From Atopostipes sp043425375 (GTDB lineage: Bacteria > Bacillota > Bacilli > Lactobacillales > Carnobacteriaceae_A), in contig JBHWQC010000096.1 in the NCBI GenBank assembly GCA_043425375.1, positions 1 through 15,506 of the forward strand: DNA of 15,506 bases. The letters run 5' to 3'. The position numbers were made by a program, and so were the translations under genes. Under the pieces are notes generated by a model, which made no database searches, was not told where the DNA came from, and worked only from the letters and a program-made list of their open reading frames with translations. Positions 5,876-12,908 of this stretch are shown one piece after another. The first letter of the stretch is position 1. Every line of letters starts with the position of its first letter.

Positions 5876-7354
5876 TTGTTTTCATTTATTGGCGGTATTA
5901 TATTGTTGATTTTAGGCTACGTCTTCTACTCGAAGGTCATTATTAAGAACTTTGGCGTAGAACCCGAGCGCAGAACACCTGCACATGTCTTAGAAGATGG
6001 CAGTGACTATGTTCCCATGTCAAAAAGTAAGAACTGGTTGATTCAGTTACTGAATATTGCAGGAACCGGACCAATTTTTGGTCCAATTATGGGCGCGCTT
6101 TATGGACCCGTCGCATTTATTTGGATTGTGATTGGAAATATTTTTGCGGGTGCCGTGCATGATTATTACTTAGGCATGATTTCTTTAAGAAACAACGGCG
6201 CTCACTTGCCGGAACTTGCGACAAAGTATATTGGTAAAGGTATGAAACATGTGGTTAATATCTTTACGGCGCTATTATTATTGTTAGTAGGAACGGTTTT
6301 TGTTACAACGCCTGGTTCTTTACTAGCTGGTATCACGGATGGATTTTTAGGTCACTGGGGATGGGTTGCTTTAATTTTTATTTACTATATACTCTCCACC
6401 GTTTTACCCATTGATAAAATTATTGGACGTATTTACCCGATTTTTGGTGCAATCTTACTACTTGCTTGTGCAGGGGTTGGGATTACCCTCTTTACAAGTG
6501 GAAACTTTACGAATATTCCAGAGTTATCCTTAGCAAATATGCATCCAAATAATGCACCGATTATTCCAGGACTGTTCTTCACTATTTCTTGTGGTGCGAT
6601 GTCTGGTTTCCACGCGACACAAAGTCCGATTATTTCACGTACAGTGGAAGATGAAAAAGAAGGACGTTTCGTCTTTTACGGCGCCATGATTACTGAAGGT
6701 GTTATTGCGATGATCTGGGCAGCTGCAGCGATGGCTTTATTCCAAGGACAAACGTTAGCGGATATTATTGCTTCAGGTACTGCCTCATTAGCCGTAAGCG
6801 AAATTGCTTATACTCTTCTTGGTACATTGGGTGGAACAATCGCTATTTTAGGTGTCATTGTTTTGCCAATTACATCTGGGGATACAGCATTTCGTAGTTT
6901 ACGTATGGTAATTGCAGACTACATCAAGATGCCACAAGCCACCTACAGAAATCGTTTCATTATTGCTATTCCACTTTTTGCGATTAGTGCAGCGTTGATG
7001 TTTATTGATTTCAACTTGCTTTGGAGATACTTCAACTGGGCGAACCAAGCCACAGCAGTTATCGCTCTCTTTGTAAGTGCCTCTTACTTATATTTAAAAG
7101 GCCGCAACTACCACGTGGCATTAGCACCCGGTGTGTTTATGCTGTATATGGTTATCCTTTACCTTTTAACGGAACAAATTGGATTTGGTCTGCCAATGCA
7201 AATTTCATACTGGATTAGTTTAGCTATAACCGCTCTTCTTCTAGGAGCTTTTGCTTATCAAATGAAACGCATGAAAGAAAGTCTCTCACCAGATGATGAC
7301 TTAATTAATGACCAAAAACCGATTGAAGAGTTGTATCCTGAATTATTAAATTAA
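5876..7354 (+). CDS. cstA: CstA-family carbon starvation protein / pyruvate transporter
   Basis: This is a polytopic membrane transporter of the CstA family, whose studied members take up pyruvate or peptides during carbon limitation. Motifs are LNIAGTGPIFGPIMGALYGP, AGAVHDYYLGMISLRNNGAH, SGFHATQSPIISRTVEDEKE and ITSGDTAFRSLRM. Hydrophobic helices run through the whole length, ending in a polar tail (SPDDDLINDQKPIEELYPEL). At about 490 residues it is the shorter Gram-positive form rather than the roughly 700-residue enterobacterial one. The start is most likely TTG 5876 (492 aa): AAGGAG lies eight bases before it, whereas the in-frame GTG at 5867 overlaps that site. It stands alone between a regulated promoter (cre, 26-bp palindrome) and a terminator. 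The substrate is inferred from family, not shown. Confidence 0.93.
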   Translation: MFSFIGGIILLILGYVFYSKVIIKNFGVEPERRTPAHVLEDGSDYVPMSKSKNWLIQLLNIAGTGPIFGPIMGALYGPVAFIWIVIGNIFAGAVHDYYLGMISLRNNGAHLPELATKYIGKGMKHVVNIFTALLLLLVGTVFVTTPGSLLAGITDGFLGHWGWVALIFIYYILSTVLPIDKIIGRIYPIFGAILLLACAGVGITLFTSGNFTNIPELSLANMHPNNAPIIPGLFFTISCGAMSGFHATQSPIISRTVEDEKEGRFVFYGAMITEGVIAMIWAAAAMALFQGQTLADIIASGTASLAVSEIAYTLLGTLGGTIAILGVIVLPITSGDTAFRSLRMVIADYIKMPQATYRNRFIIAIPLFAISAALMFIDFNLLWRYFNWANQATAVIALFVSASYLYLKGRNYHVALAPGVFMLYMVILYLLTEQIGFGLPMQISYWISLAITALLLGAFAYQMKRMKESLSPDDDLINDQKPIEELYPELLN

Positions 7355-7373
7355 GCTTTTATCGATTTGGTTT

Positions 7374-7416
7374 AAAAAGACACCTGCTTATTTTATACAG
7401 CAGGTGTCTTTTTTGT
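7374..7416. terminator. Bidirectional terminator between cstA and the PepSY lipoprotein
   Basis: AGACACCTGCT (7378-7388) pairs perfectly with AGCAGGTGTCT (7399-7409), followed by a T-run on the plus strand. Read from the other side it is also followed by TTTTT, so it can serve the convergent lipoprotein gene too. Confidence 0.9.
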
Positions 7417-7473
7417 GCTTTTTTATTAAAAAAGGCTTTCCCATTTCCGAAGGTGACCTTTAAGTGCTAAAAA

Positions 7474-8130
7474 TTAATTGTCTGGAATAACGCTGCCTGT
7501 TGCCGCATCCATGATGACGTCGTCGCCATTTTCAATCTCTACTTCATAAACCGTCAAACCATCTTCATCATCAATCGTCCAACCTTCAATCAAATCTGAA
7601 CCGGAAGCTTCAACCGCAACCTCCATCGCTTCCTCTGGAGAAATAATATTGTCGAATTCGATGGTATGGTCGGCTTCTGTGTCACTATCAGTTTCTTGTT
7701 CGTTGACTTCGCCGGTTGTAGCGTCCACATCCAATTCGTAATCATTCTCAGCATCCCAGCCAGAGATTTGGTATTCATAGTTCCCTCGGTCGTCATCAAA
7801 TTCAACGGTATCAATATTCACATCTTGACCAAATGTGTCCAAAAAGCTTTGAGTAGCCTCTTCTAGAGTCACTGCAAAATCGACATTATAGATGCCATTT
7901 GAAGTATCCGGTGCTGCGCTTTGTTGCGTATCACCTGTTGTAGTGTCATCAGTTGCAGTGTCCTCTGTTGTAGTATCCTCGTTTGCCGGGTCGGTTGTAG
8001 GTTCTTCAACGGCTGGATCTTGTGTGGCAGGCTCTTCTGTTGTGCCTGTATCCCCACAAGCGGCTAACAAGACAACGGCTGATAGAGAGACGATACCTAA
8101 ACTCATTTTTTTCATTAATCCATTCTTCAT
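7474..8130 (-). CDS. Acidic PepSY-domain lipoprotein
   Basis: A secreted, membrane-anchored lipoprotein of unknown function. The start at ATG 8130 (218 aa) is favoured because AGGAGGAG precedes it by eight bases; an earlier in-frame ATG at 8154 would overlap that site. The signal peptide ends in the lipobox LLAAC, with lipidated Cys25. A linker rich in Thr, Asp, Glu and Pro follows (about 26-78), then two PepSY-like repeats (about 85-142 and 161-214), each with a segment like YELDVDATTGEV or VIMDAATGSVI. The mature part has one Arg and no Lys, so it is extremely acidic. PepSY domains are known as inhibitory modules of secreted peptidases, but no peptidase is nearby. It has its own strong promoter and two small paralogues upstream. 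Confidence 0.88.
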   Translation of the reverse strand: MKNGLMKKMSLGIVSLSAVVLLAACGDTGTTEEPATQDPAVEEPTTDPANEDTTTEDTATDDTTTGDTQQSAAPDTSNGIYNVDFAVTLEEATQSFLDTFGQDVNIDTVEFDDDRGNYEYQISGWDAENDYELDVDATTGEVNEQETDSDTEADHTIEFDNIISPEEAMEVAVEASGSDLIEGWTIDDEDGLTVYEVEIENGDDVIMDAATGSVIPDN

Positions 8131-8162
8131 TTCTTCGTTCTCCTCCTTTTTCATCCATATAA

Positions 8163-8191
8163 ATTTTAAAATAGACAGTCGTTCAAGTCAA
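8163..8191 (-). promoter_or_regulatory. Promoter of the PepSY lipoprotein
   Basis: TTGACT (8186-8191), a 17-bp spacer and TAAAAT (8163-8168) on the minus strand: a near-consensus sigma-A promoter about 35-60 bp before the start codon. Confidence 0.8.
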
Positions 8192-8225
8192 AATATACCC
8201 CTTAATTATTAACGTCATTCAAAGC

Positions 8226-8263
8226 AAAAACCACCGAGGAGCTTGCTCTTCCATCGGTGGTTT
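8226..8263 (-). terminator. Terminator after the 69-aa lipoprotein
   Basis: On the minus strand AACCACCGA pairs with TCGGTGGTT, followed by a T-run; an inner AGAGC/GCTC pairing extends the stem. It lies just beyond the stop at 8269. Its arms closely resemble those of the terminator at 8522-8563. Confidence 0.85.
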
Positions 8264-8268
8264 ACTGC

Positions 8269-8478
8269 TTAAGGGGTTTCTGCCCCTGGACCTTCCATAT
8301 CCTGCTCACTTTGGTCTTCTTCCTCTTCCGCTGGATCAAGGGATGGATCTGCGGGATCTTCTACTGGATCTTCAAGCGGTTCAGTGGCCGGATCTTCTAC
8401 CGCTGGCTCTCCCGTACAAGCTGCCAGCAATAAAACGGTCAAGAGCGAAAGCATTCCTGTGCTCAATTTTTTCCCCAT
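8269..8478 (-). CDS. Small acidic lipoprotein (69 aa), no folded domain
   Basis: The protein consists of a lipoprotein signal peptide (MGKKLSTGMLSLLTVLLLAAC, Cys21 in the lipobox LLAAC) and a 49-residue mature tail made of Glu/Asp-Pro repeats (EDPATEPLEDPVEDPADP) and an EEEEDQSEQD block. The mature tail has no Lys or Arg and no hydrophobic core, so it should be a disordered, strongly negative lipid-anchored chain outside the membrane. The start is ATG 8478 with AGGAGG nine bases upstream. Signal and tail resemble the lipoproteins on both sides. A -10-like TACAAT lies at 8514-8519 without a good -35, so its promoter is unclear. Function unknown. Confidence 0.8.
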   Translation of the reverse strand: MGKKLSTGMLSLLTVLLLAACTGEPAVEDPATEPLEDPVEDPADPSLDPAEEEEDQSEQDMEGPGAETP

Positions 8479-8521
8479 TAGATTTTTCCTCCTTACTTTC
8501 TATCGTTCGTTCCATTGTAAA

Positions 8522-8563
8522 GAAAAACCACCGACTGACTGTTTGCATCAATTGGTGGTTTTC
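8522..8563 (-). terminator. Terminator downstream of the 65-aa lipoprotein
   Basis: AAAACCACC and GGTGGTTTT form a nine-base stem with a loop of about 21 bases and a T-run on the minus strand. It lies about 120 bases after the 65-aa gene and just upstream of the 69-aa gene, and its arms match the terminator at 8226-8263. Confidence 0.7.
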
Positions 8564-8684
8564 TATTGCATTCATTTTCCATTCAGCTAGACCCATAGTT
8601 CTTTGGGTCAATTCAACGCTTGAGAGTCATCGAATGTTTTTATTTCATAAGTTCAACAAAATCCGTTCTTGGTTTTAAATAGAC

Positions 8685-8882
8685 TTACGCTCCGCCGCCT
8701 GCATCCTCTTCGCCCGCTGGATCTTCAATTGGATCTTCTGCAGGATCAGTTGCTGGGTCTTCCACTGCCGGGTCTGTCACTGGGTCTTCTGTCGTCCCAG
8801 TATCACCACAGGCAGCTAACAATCCTAAAGCTGACAAGGATAAAATACCTAACTTGATTTGTTTCATTAGTGCTTTACTCAT
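8685..8882 (-). CDS. Small acidic lipoprotein (65 aa), PepSY-lacking paralogue
   Basis: The signal peptide (MSKALMKQIKLGILSLSALG, then LLAAC with Cys25) and the first mature residues CGDTGTTEDPVTDPAVEDP are almost the same as in the 218-aa PepSY lipoprotein. After this, however, the protein ends in Asp-Pro repeats and GEEDAGGGA, with no PepSY domain. The mature part is 41 residues, with six Asp-Pro dipeptides and no Lys or Arg. The start is ATG 8882 with AAGGAG nine bases upstream, and a near-consensus promoter lies at 8960-8988. The good expression signals argue that it is a real gene and not a decayed copy. The role is unknown; a surface-charge or cation-binding role is a guess. Confidence 0.8.
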   Translation of the reverse strand: MSKALMKQIKLGILSLSALGLLAACGDTGTTEDPVTDPAVEDPATDPAEDPIEDPAGEEDAGGGA

Positions 8883-8959
8883 AATAAAAAGCTCCTTTTT
8901 GGTGATGACTTCTCAAGTTGCAGATTAGGCATAATAGCGCTTTCTGTCCATCTACTGCC

Positions 8960-8988
8960 ATTTTATGCATTAATCGCTTCTGAGTCAA
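8960..8988 (-). promoter_or_regulatory. Promoter of the 65-aa lipoprotein
   Basis: TTGACT (8983-8988), a 17-bp spacer and TAAAAT (8960-8965) on the minus strand. These are the same boxes and spacing as the promoter of the PepSY lipoprotein. A palindrome abuts the -35 box. Confidence 0.8.
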
Positions 8989-8999
8989 CCCATATGGGT
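8988..8999. promoter_or_regulatory. 12-bp perfect palindrome at the -35 box
   Basis: ACCCATATGGGT is a perfect palindrome immediately upstream of, and sharing one base with, the -35 box of the 65-aa lipoprotein promoter. It is a plausible regulator site; the regulator is not known. Confidence 0.5.
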
Positions 9000-9085
9000 A
9001 AAAATATTGTCTGCTGTTATATCGTTCTTAGTACCTCGTTAAATGATGGCACTACTTTATTAGATTTACGTAACTTCCTCCTTAA

Positions 9086-9113
9086 TTCTTGTGAAAATGC
9101 ATTTTGACAAGAA
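9086..9113. promoter_or_regulatory. 28-bp near-perfect palindrome
   Basis: The left half TTCTTGTGAAAATG and right half CATTTTGACAAGAA are reverse complements except for one base pair. It lies between the eno terminator and an unattached ribosome-site-like AAGGAGG at 9077-9083. It could be an operator or an RNA hairpin; no T-run follows. Confidence 0.55.
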
Positions 9114-9141
9114 CAAACACTTCTACCCGCTCCATCATAAT

Positions 9142-9192
9142 GAAAAAACCGCAAGCAACCAATCCAAAATAAGATTGATTCCTTGCGGTTGT
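9142..9192 (-). terminator. Terminator of the glycolytic operon (after eno)
   Basis: CCGCAAG and CTTGCGG, extended by CAATC/GATTG across two mismatches, form a long stem; on the minus strand it is followed by TTTTTTC. It lies 34 bases after the eno stop and is the strongest terminator in the window. Confidence 0.92.
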
Positions 9193-9225
9193 TGATTTAA
9201 AGACTAGATAACTTGATTTTACAAA

Positions 9226-10518
9226 TTACAGGTTGTAAAATGCGTCAAATCCTGCATAGCGCGCTGTTTCACCAAGTTGCTCTTCAATTCGTAAGAGCTG
9301 GTTGTATTTCGCCATACGGTCTGAACGTGAAGCAGAACCTGTTTTAATTTGACCAGCGTTTGTTGCAACTGCAATATCTGCAATGGTTGTGTCTTCTGTT
9401 TCACCCGAACGGTGTGAAATGACATTTGTGAAGTTGGCTTTCTTCGCCATGTCAATGGCTGCAAAGGTTTCTGAAAGTGTTCCGATTTGGTTCACTTTAA
9501 TTAGGATTGAGTTTGACGTGTCTGTGTCAATACCTTGTTTTAGTTTTTCAGTATTGGTTACAAATAAGTCGTCCCCAACCAATTGAACTTTGTCACCTAA
9601 ACGCTCAGTTAATGTTTTCCAGCCGTCCCAGTCGTTTTCGTCCATACCATCTTCAATTGAGATGATTGGGTACTTGTTGACTAATTCTTCTAGATAGTCC
9701 ACTTGCTCTTCTGGTGTACGTTTTGGTGCATTTTCACTTTCGAATTTTGCGTAGTTGTATACGCCGTCTTCAAAGAATTCTGAAGCGGCAATATCAAAGC
9801 CAAGGTACACATCTTCTCCTGGTTTCAAACCTGCTTTTTCAATAGCTTCTAAAATGGTTTCTACTGCATCTTCTGTTCCTTCAAATTCAGGAGCGAATCC
9901 ACCTTCGTCACCAACAGCTGTCGTCAAACCACGAGCATCTAATAAAGATTGCAGTGCGTGGAAGACTTCAGTTCCCCAACGTAGCGCTTCTTTAAATGAA
10001 GGTGCACCTGTTGGTAAAATCATGAACTCTTGGAAGGCGATTGGTGCACTCGAGTGGGAACCACCGTTTACAATGTTCATCATTGGTGTAGGCAGTAAAG
10101 TTGCACTGAATCCACCTAAATATTGGTATAATGGTAGGCCTGAGTATTCTGCTGCAGCACGAGCAACCGCAATTGAAACACCTAAAATCGCGTTTGCACC
10201 TAAGTTTCCTTTGTTTGGTGTGCCGTCAAGATCAATTAAAGCTTTATCAATTGTTTCTTGTGCACGAACATCTAAACCAACGATTGCTTCCGCAATGGTA
10301 GAGTTGACGTTCTCAACTGCTTTAAGAACCCCTTTACCTAGGTAACGATCCTTGTCACCGTCACGTAATTCTACCGCTTCGTGTTCACCCGTTGAAGCAC
10401 CAGATGGAACCATTCCGCGACCAAAAGCACCTGATTCTGTATGAACATCGACCTCGATTGTTGGATTTCCTCGTGAATCTAGTACTTCGCGTGCAATAAC
10501 ATCAATAATTTTTGGCAT
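9226..10518 (-). CDS. eno: Enolase
   Basis: Enolase converts 2-phosphoglycerate to phosphoenolpyruvate in glycolysis and can also be found at the surface of Gram-positive cells. The 430-residue protein starts MPKIIDVIAREVLDSRGNP at ATG 10518, nine bases after AAGGAG. A possible upstream in-frame start at 10557 would place this ribosome site inside the gene. Active-site residues are visible: His155 (GGSH), Glu164 (QEFM), Glu205 (GDEGGFAP), the magnesium ligands Asp242, Glu289 and Asp316 (GDDLFVTN), and Lys341 (LIKVNQIGT), plus the signature SHRSGETEDTTIADIAVA. It is the last gene of the glycolytic operon, 61 bases after gpmI, and is followed by a strong terminator. The A/T-rich gap before it contains no convincing promoter. 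Confidence 0.98.
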   Translation of the reverse strand: MPKIIDVIAREVLDSRGNPTIEVDVHTESGAFGRGMVPSGASTGEHEAVELRDGDKDRYLGKGVLKAVENVNSTIAEAIVGLDVRAQETIDKALIDLDGTPNKGNLGANAILGVSIAVARAAAEYSGLPLYQYLGGFSATLLPTPMMNIVNGGSHSSAPIAFQEFMILPTGAPSFKEALRWGTEVFHALQSLLDARGLTTAVGDEGGFAPEFEGTEDAVETILEAIEKAGLKPGEDVYLGFDIAASEFFEDGVYNYAKFESENAPKRTPEEQVDYLEELVNKYPIISIEDGMDENDWDGWKTLTERLGDKVQLVGDDLFVTNTEKLKQGIDTDTSNSILIKVNQIGTLSETFAAIDMAKKANFTNVISHRSGETEDTTIADIAVATNAGQIKTGSASRSDRMAKYNQLLRIEEQLGETARYAGFDAFYNL

Positions 10519-10579
10519 GTCATTTGTCTCCTTGTTTTGTATAATAGTTTTTAACAATTAAACCCTTAAATAAAACGAC

Positions 10580-12112
10580 TTACTCTTTAACAATTAAGCT
10601 TTTTCCATCCATTTCAGCCGGTTGTTCGATACCTAATAAATCAAGCATAGTAGGCGCAACATCGGCTAATTTGCCGTCTTCGCGCAGTGTCAAACCTTTT
10701 TTCGTCACAATCACAGGCACCGGGACAGTGGTATGAGCTGTATGTGGCGTTTCATCGTCATTTGTCACCGTATCCGCATTTCCATGATCGGCAAAGATAA
10801 TGGCTTGTCCATCTTTTTCTAAAATGGCATCCACTACTCGGCCCAAGTTCTCATCGGTCGCCTCTACTGCTTTAATCGTGGCGTCTAATTTACCTGAATG
10901 GCCCACCATATCTGGATTTGCGAAGTTTAGGATGATGGCGTCATATGCATCTTCTTCAATTTTTTCCACTAACGCATCCGCTACTTCATAGGCACTCATT
11001 TCCGGTTTCAAGTCATACGTTTCAACCTGCGGAGACGGAATCAAAATCCGTTCCTCGCCTGGAAATTCCTCATGAATCCCGCCATTCATAAAGAACGTGA
11101 CATGCGGGAATTTTTCGGTTTCAGCCACACGTACTTGTTTCAAGTCGGCATCTGATAAGACTTGTCCTAACACATTGTCCAAGTACTCAGGCGGGAAGAG
11201 AACGTCTGCATCCATGTCGTCTGTGTAATTGGTCATTGTGACTAATTTAGTACCGGTTGGTGTGTCGCCACGGTCAAATTCGCTGAAGCTTTCTTCAGAA
11301 ATCGCACGTGATAATTGAATCGCTCGGTCTGGACGGAAGTTGAAGAAAATAATGGCATCATTGTCTTCTACAGTCGCAACCGGCAGACCATTTTTTGTCA
11401 CAACAATCGGCTCGATAAATTCGTCAAAAATTTCTTCTGCATAACTGTCTCGCACCGCTTGTACCGGATCTGTCGCTTGGTGACCGACGCCATGATAAAT
11501 GGCATCATAGGCTCGTTTAACTCTTGGCCAGCGATTGTCCCGGTCCATTGCATAAAAACGCCCCGTTACGGTTGCAATTTCACCAAGCTCTTCATCCGCT
11601 AAGAAGTCTTGTAATTCTTGAATCGAGTCGGCTGCCGAATTTGGTGCCACGTCTCGTCCATCCGTGAAGGCATGAATATAGACTTTTTCCACGCCATTCT
11701 TTTTCGCTTCTTGAACAAATGCGTTTAGTTGGCGCATATGCGAATGCACGCCTCCGTCAGAGACTAAGCCGAATAAATGGAGCGCCGAGTCATGTGTTTT
11801 TACATGCTGAAATGTATCTAACAGGACTTCATTTTTGGCAAAGTCACCGTCAGCAATAGCTTTATCAATGCGGGTTATGCTTTGATAAACTACTCGGCCG
11901 GCACCAATATTTGTGTGCCCGACTTCAGAGTTTCCCATTTGACCTTCAGGCAGGCCGACAGCTAAACCAGAGGCTTTCATCGTCGCATGTGGATAGTCAT
12001 TCCAGTAGCGGTCAAAGTTCGGTTTTTTTGCTTGATTGACCGCGTTTCCGTGGTCCTCTTGTCTCCATCCAAAGCCATCCAGTATAATGATGGCAACTGG
12101 TGATTTACTCAT
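10580..12112 (-). CDS. gpmI: 2,3-bisphosphoglycerate-independent phosphoglycerate mutase
   Basis: This enzyme interconverts 3- and 2-phosphoglycerate through a phosphoserine intermediate and needs two manganese ions, without the 2,3-BPG cofactor. The 510-residue length is standard. The alkaline-phosphatase-like metal sites are intact: Asp12 (ILDGFGW), Ser62 as nucleophile (GQMGNSEVGH), Asp401 and His405 (NPDMVGHSG), Asp442 and His443 (ADHGNAD), and His460 (TPHTAH). The inserted transferase domain shows SDGGVHSH, with His123, and TDGRDVAP. The start is ATG 12112, which overlaps the last eight bases of tpiA, so translation is probably coupled; a GGAGG lies 12 bases upstream, inside tpiA. It is the fifth gene of the operon. 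Confidence 0.98.
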   Translation of the reverse strand: MSKSPVAIIILDGFGWRQEDHGNAVNQAKKPNFDRYWNDYPHATMKASGLAVGLPEGQMGNSEVGHTNIGAGRVVYQSITRIDKAIADGDFAKNEVLLDTFQHVKTHDSALHLFGLVSDGGVHSHMRQLNAFVQEAKKNGVEKVYIHAFTDGRDVAPNSAADSIQELQDFLADEELGEIATVTGRFYAMDRDNRWPRVKRAYDAIYHGVGHQATDPVQAVRDSYAEEIFDEFIEPIVVTKNGLPVATVEDNDAIIFFNFRPDRAIQLSRAISEESFSEFDRGDTPTGTKLVTMTNYTDDMDADVLFPPEYLDNVLGQVLSDADLKQVRVAETEKFPHVTFFMNGGIHEEFPGEERILIPSPQVETYDLKPEMSAYEVADALVEKIEEDAYDAIILNFANPDMVGHSGKLDATIKAVEATDENLGRVVDAILEKDGQAIIFADHGNADTVTNDDETPHTAHTTVPVPVIVTKKGLTLREDGKLADVAPTMLDLLGIEQPAEMDGKSLIVKE

Positions 12113-12869
12113 TATTGTTTGCCGCCTCCAATAGTTTTAAAAAGGATGCTGGTTCTAAACTTGCACCACCAACAAGCGCGCCGTCGATATCTGATTGGGC
12201 AAGCAATTCCCCAATATTTTCAGGTTTCACTGAACCGCCGTATTGAATACGAACAGCTTGTGCGGTTTCTTCGTCGTACAATTTCTCAACCGTTTCACGA
12301 ATACCGACAATTGTTTCATTGGCTTGTTCAGAAGTGGCTGTTTGTCCGGTTCCAATCGCCCAGATAGGTTCGTAAGCAATCACAACCTTTTTCACTTGTT
12401 CCGCTGAAAGACCGTCTAATGCTGCTTCTACTTGACCTGAGACAAAAGAGTCCGTCTCGCCGCTTTCACGCTGGTCTAAAGATTCCCCCACACAAATAAT
12501 GGGCACCATGTTGTGGTTGAAGACAGCTTTTGCTTTTTTATTGACGTCTTCATCTGTTTCACCAAAAATTTCACGACGCTCCGAGTGGCCGATAATGACG
12601 TAGTCTGTTCCCATATCCGCCAGGGCCATTGGGCTTGTTTCACCTGTATAGGCGCCTGAATCTTCAAAGTGGCTGTTTTGCGCAGCAACTTTTAAGTCTG
12701 TGCCTTCCGTCAGTTCAATCACTTTTTGTGTGAAAATATTTGGCGCTCCTACTACAGCATCCACTTTGTCATTGGACGGGATGTTGTTTTTAACCTCTTC
12801 AATAAAAGCTTCTGTTTCAGACAGTGTCTTATTCATTTTCCAGTTTCCTGCGATAATTGGTTTTCTCAC
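12105..12869 (-). CDS. tpiA: Triosephosphate isomerase
   Basis: It interconverts dihydroxyacetone phosphate and glyceraldehyde-3-phosphate, feeding both halves of the aldolase product into the lower pathway encoded by this operon. The 254-residue TIM barrel has the catalytic residues Lys11 (GNWKMNK), His95 (IIGHSERR) and Glu167 (AYEPIWAIGTG), and the phosphate-binding loops YGGSVKPEN and GALVGGASL. The start is GTG 12869, with AAAGGTGA a few bases upstream. It lies 39 bases after pgk with no terminator between, and its end overlaps the gpmI start. Nothing unusual is seen beyond the non-ATG start. Confidence 0.98.
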   Translation of the reverse strand: MRKPIIAGNWKMNKTLSETEAFIEEVKNNIPSNDKVDAVVGAPNIFTQKVIELTEGTDLKVAAQNSHFEDSGAYTGETSPMALADMGTDYVIIGHSERREIFGETDEDVNKKAKAVFNHNMVPIICVGESLDQRESGETDSFVSGQVEAALDGLSAEQVKKVVIAYEPIWAIGTGQTATSEQANETIVGIRETVEKLYDEETAQAVRIQYGGSVKPENIGELLAQSDIDGALVGGASLEPASFLKLLEAANNNE

Positions 12870-12908
12870 AATATCACCTTTCTAAAACATATTTTGACTT
12901 TTTAGCTG

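Noticed and set aside
7869..8212. Open frames in other phases over the PepSY lipoprotein linker
   Set aside because: Low-complexity Thr/Asp codons keep several frames open; the lipoprotein frame has the signal peptide, lipobox and PepSY domains.
8588..8612. Hairpin GACCCA...TGGGTC after the 65-aa lipoprotein as its terminator
   Set aside because: Only six pairs and no T-run; the later hairpin at 8522-8563 fits better.
8381..8678. Reading frames of 68-111 codons between the two short lipoproteins
   Set aside because: They overlap the terminator hairpin and the lipoprotein gene and lack ribosome sites or any recognisable motif.
9755..10345. 196-codon frame antisense to eno
   Set aside because: It is a mirror of the codon bias of a highly expressed gene; it has no ribosome site, and enolase on the other strand is intact and full length.
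10550..10597. Repeated TTTAACAATTAA at 10550-10561 and 10586-10597 around the gpmI stop as an operator pair or eno promoter
   Set aside because: One copy is part of gpmI coding sequence, the motif is simple A/T-rich sequence, and no convincing -35/-10 pair accompanies it.
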